Assembly: GCA_003170875.1 (NCBI GenBank)
Contig: PMYJ01000256.1
Coordinates: 1-15,243, forward strand
Source of the DNA: Candidatus Dormiibacterota bacterium
GTDB lineage: Bacteria; Chloroflexota; Dormibacteria; Aeolococcales; Aeolococcaceae
Reading direction: 5' to 3'
Length of the DNA stretch: 15,243 nt
This document shows, one piece after another, positions 14,159 to 15,243 of this stretch; position 1 is the stretch's first letter, and every line of letters begins with the position of its first letter. Position numbers and translations under genes: made by a program. A model generated the notes under the pieces. It was not told the origin of the DNA and did not search any database. It saw nothing but the letters and a program-made list of their open reading frames with translations.

Positions 14159-14497
14159 TCAGCGAGCCACGGCGTGCTCCGCGAGCGTCTCGTCCACGAT
14201 CCGGAGGAGCTTCGGCTTGGCCGTGTAGCCCACGACGCGGTGCAGCTGCTCGCCTCCCGCAAAGAGGAGGAGCGTCGGGACCGACATCACCCCGAAGCGC
14301 TCGACGATCTTGGGATTGGCGTCCGTGTCGACCGTCACCACCCGGAGCCTGCCCTCACGCTCCCTCTCGATCTCGGTGAGCACCGGGGCCATCGCCCGGC
14401 AGGGTGGGCACCAGGACGCCCCGAGCTCGACCAGGACCGGAGTGCTCGAGGCGACCACGTCGGCCTCGAAGCTTGCGTCGGTGACGTTGCCGATCAT
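14159..14497 (-). CDS. trxA: Thioredoxin with WCPPC active site
   Basis: The 112-residue protein has the thioredoxin fold signature: TPVLVELGASWCPPCRAMAP (active-site C30/C33) and the cis-Pro in SVPT (Pro74), followed by LLLFAGGEQ.....G. The usual WCGPC is WCPPC here, and the buried Asp before the motif (VDFW in E. coli) is Glu24. Both changes are expected to alter redox potential and partner choice. It is cytosolic, with no signal peptide. Its ATG overlaps the stop of the upstream HTH gene (ATGA), so the two are translated together. Confidence 0.93.
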   Translation of the reverse strand: MIGNVTDASFEADVVASSTPVLVELGASWCPPCRAMAPVLTEIEREREGRLRVVTVDTDANPKIVERFGVMSVPTLLLFAGGEQLHRVVGYTAKPKLLRIVDETLAEHAVAR

Positions 14498-14838
14498 GGG
14501 GCGACCTCCAATGGCGGGCGGGTGGTCACGGCCTTGTACGAGGCGCAGCTGGAGTACGTTCGCAGGGATGGGGGCTCGAGCTCCTCGGGGCCGAACCGCT
14601 TCCAGACCGCCTGCCGGGAGGTCCCGAGCCGGTCTGCGATCTCGGCCCAGCTCATCCCACGGCTCCGCGCCGCGAGCACCGTCCCGGCCCTCCGGCTCCC
14701 GACCAGGCCGGCGACGGACCGCAGCGCCAGCAGCCTGTCCCCGATCTGCAGCGCGTCGATCGCCTCCATCACGACGCGCACGGCGTCGTCGGCGAGGGCC
14801 GTCGAGGCGCGGTAGGGGGGAGGGGGCGAGCCGACCAT
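14494..14838 (-). CDS. Small helix-turn-helix regulator coupled to thioredoxin
   Basis: About 114 residues starting MVGSPPPPY. The segment GMSWAEIADRLGTSRQAVWKRFG is a canonical helix-turn-helix (sigma-70 region 4/Xre-like recognition helix SRQAVWKRF), sited at about residues 61-85. Residues before it (DRLLALRSVAGLVGSRRAG) look like a short dimerisation helix. ATG 14838 was chosen because TATAGT lies 7 nt upstream and there is no ribosome site. An upstream ATG at 14862 adds eight residues. The stop TGA overlaps the thioredoxin ATG, so it may regulate or be co-regulated with redox balance (inference). Confidence 0.78.
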   Translation of the reverse strand: MVGSPPPPYRASTALADDAVRVVMEAIDALQIGDRLLALRSVAGLVGSRRAGTVLAARSRGMSWAEIADRLGTSRQAVWKRFGPEELEPPSLRTYSSCASYKAVTTRPPLEVAP

Positions 14839-14845
14839 TCTGTCA

Positions 14846-14851
14846 ACTATA
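14846..14851 (-). promoter_or_regulatory. -10 element of the HTH-thioredoxin operon (leaderless)
   Basis: TATAGT on the minus strand lies 7 nt before ATG 14838, placing the transcription start at the A of the ATG. No good -35 is seen 17-18 nt further up. Confidence 0.4.
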
Positions 14852-14882
14852 CCTGACATCATGGCGCAGCGCCTCCGCAGCC

Positions 14883-14911
14883 GTGACCAAGCGCTTTGGC
14901 GGGGCTATGCT
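14883..14911 (+). promoter_or_regulatory. Promoter of the divergent right-hand gene (leaderless)
   Basis: GTGACC (14883-14888), a spacer of exactly 17 nt and TATGCT (14906-14911) precede ATG 14918 by 6 nt. No ribosome site is present, so the transcript should be leaderless, as is common in actinobacteria. Confidence 0.55.
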
Positions 14912-14917
14912 CAGCCC

Positions 14918-15243
14918 ATGGCAGACATCGAGATCACTCCCGACCACCTCATCGTGCACATCCGGGGCGCGGACAAGTTCCTCGCCCTCAAGAGCCAGCT
15001 CGAGGTGCCGCTGCAGCACGTCGCCGGGGTGGAGACCGCGCCGCCCGAGGCGCACGAGATCTACCACGGGCTGAAGGTGGGCAGCAACCTGCCCGGGGTT
15101 GTCACGGCGGGACGGTTCCTGCAGCACGGCGAGTGGGCGTTCTGGGATGTGCACGACCCCACCAGGGCGATCACCATCCGGCTCCATGACGAGCACTACG
15201 CGAAGCTGGTGATCGGGGTGGACGACCCGTCGGGCACCGTGTC
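14918..15243 (+). CDS. Conserved hypothetical protein, beta-rich (PH-like), 3' end outside window
   Basis: The frame from ATG 14918 stays open to the end of the window (108 residues seen). It begins MADIEITPDHLIVHIRGADK and shows alternating hydrophobic strands with the conserved-looking segments LEVPLQHVAGVE, VTAGRFLQHGEWAFWDVHDP and AITIRLHDEHYAKLVIGVDDP. This is the pattern of small bacterial PH-like 'bPH' hypothetical proteins. No signal peptide or membrane segment is visible so far. It is divergent from the HTH-thioredoxin operon with an intergenic space of about 80 bp. Function unknown. Confidence 0.8.
   Translation, partial: MADIEITPDHLIVHIRGADKFLALKSQLEVPLQHVAGVETAPPEAHEIYHGLKVGSNLPGVVTAGRFLQHGEWAFWDVHDPTRAITIRLHDEHYAKLVIGVDDPSGTV

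Overview
The window is high-GC (roughly two thirds G+C). Its genes mix strong Shine-Dalgarno sites with apparently leaderless starts, where a -10 box lies 6-7 nt from the ATG. It also carries a Gram-positive-type SOS palindrome and a classical encapsulin/encapsulated-ferritin pair. This suggests an actinobacterial or related high-GC lineage such as Dormibacterota. The sequence alone does not fix the species.

Left part (1-3300): the C-terminal end of a flavoprotein disulfide reductase (+), then a leftward iron-storage operon. The operon holds an encapsulated ferritin with a C-terminal cargo-loading peptide, translationally coupled (ATGA) to a family 1 encapsulin shell. Upstream lie a HAD phosphatase relic with two frameshifts and no N-terminus, a 30-codon stub resembling an IS21-type transposase, and a small two-CBS-domain protein with a terminator hairpin behind it and a perfect LexA-type palindrome in front.

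Middle (3300-8200): a gene graveyard holding an IS630-type transposase C-terminus, a sigma-factor fragment, and two copies of a ~41-bp mobile-element-like end 3.4 kb apart. Embedded in it is an intact CpaF/TadA secretion ATPase with an unusual duplicated beta-rich N-terminal region and no TadB/TadC partners. It is followed by a two-gene module: a 136-residue protein made of twelve 8-residue [L/M]YTGPGGG repeats, then a DUF4062 (TIR-like) protein with a winged-helix-like C-terminus. That pair is the best candidate here for an undescribed, possibly defence-related, system.

Mobile segment (about 8300-11000): a strong promoter, a long leader with a large bipartite hairpin, an HUH rolling-circle replication initiator, a small coupled accessory ORF and a convergent serine recombinase. 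Together they look like a compact integrative element.

Right part (11046-15243): an exported acyl-CoA thioesterase/BAAT-like hydrolase, a GT2-GtrA-GAF-like fusion glycosyltransferase, and a coupled HTH regulator-thioredoxin (CPPC) pair, all on the minus strand. A divergent, truncated small protein of unknown function starts from a near-consensus leaderless promoter.
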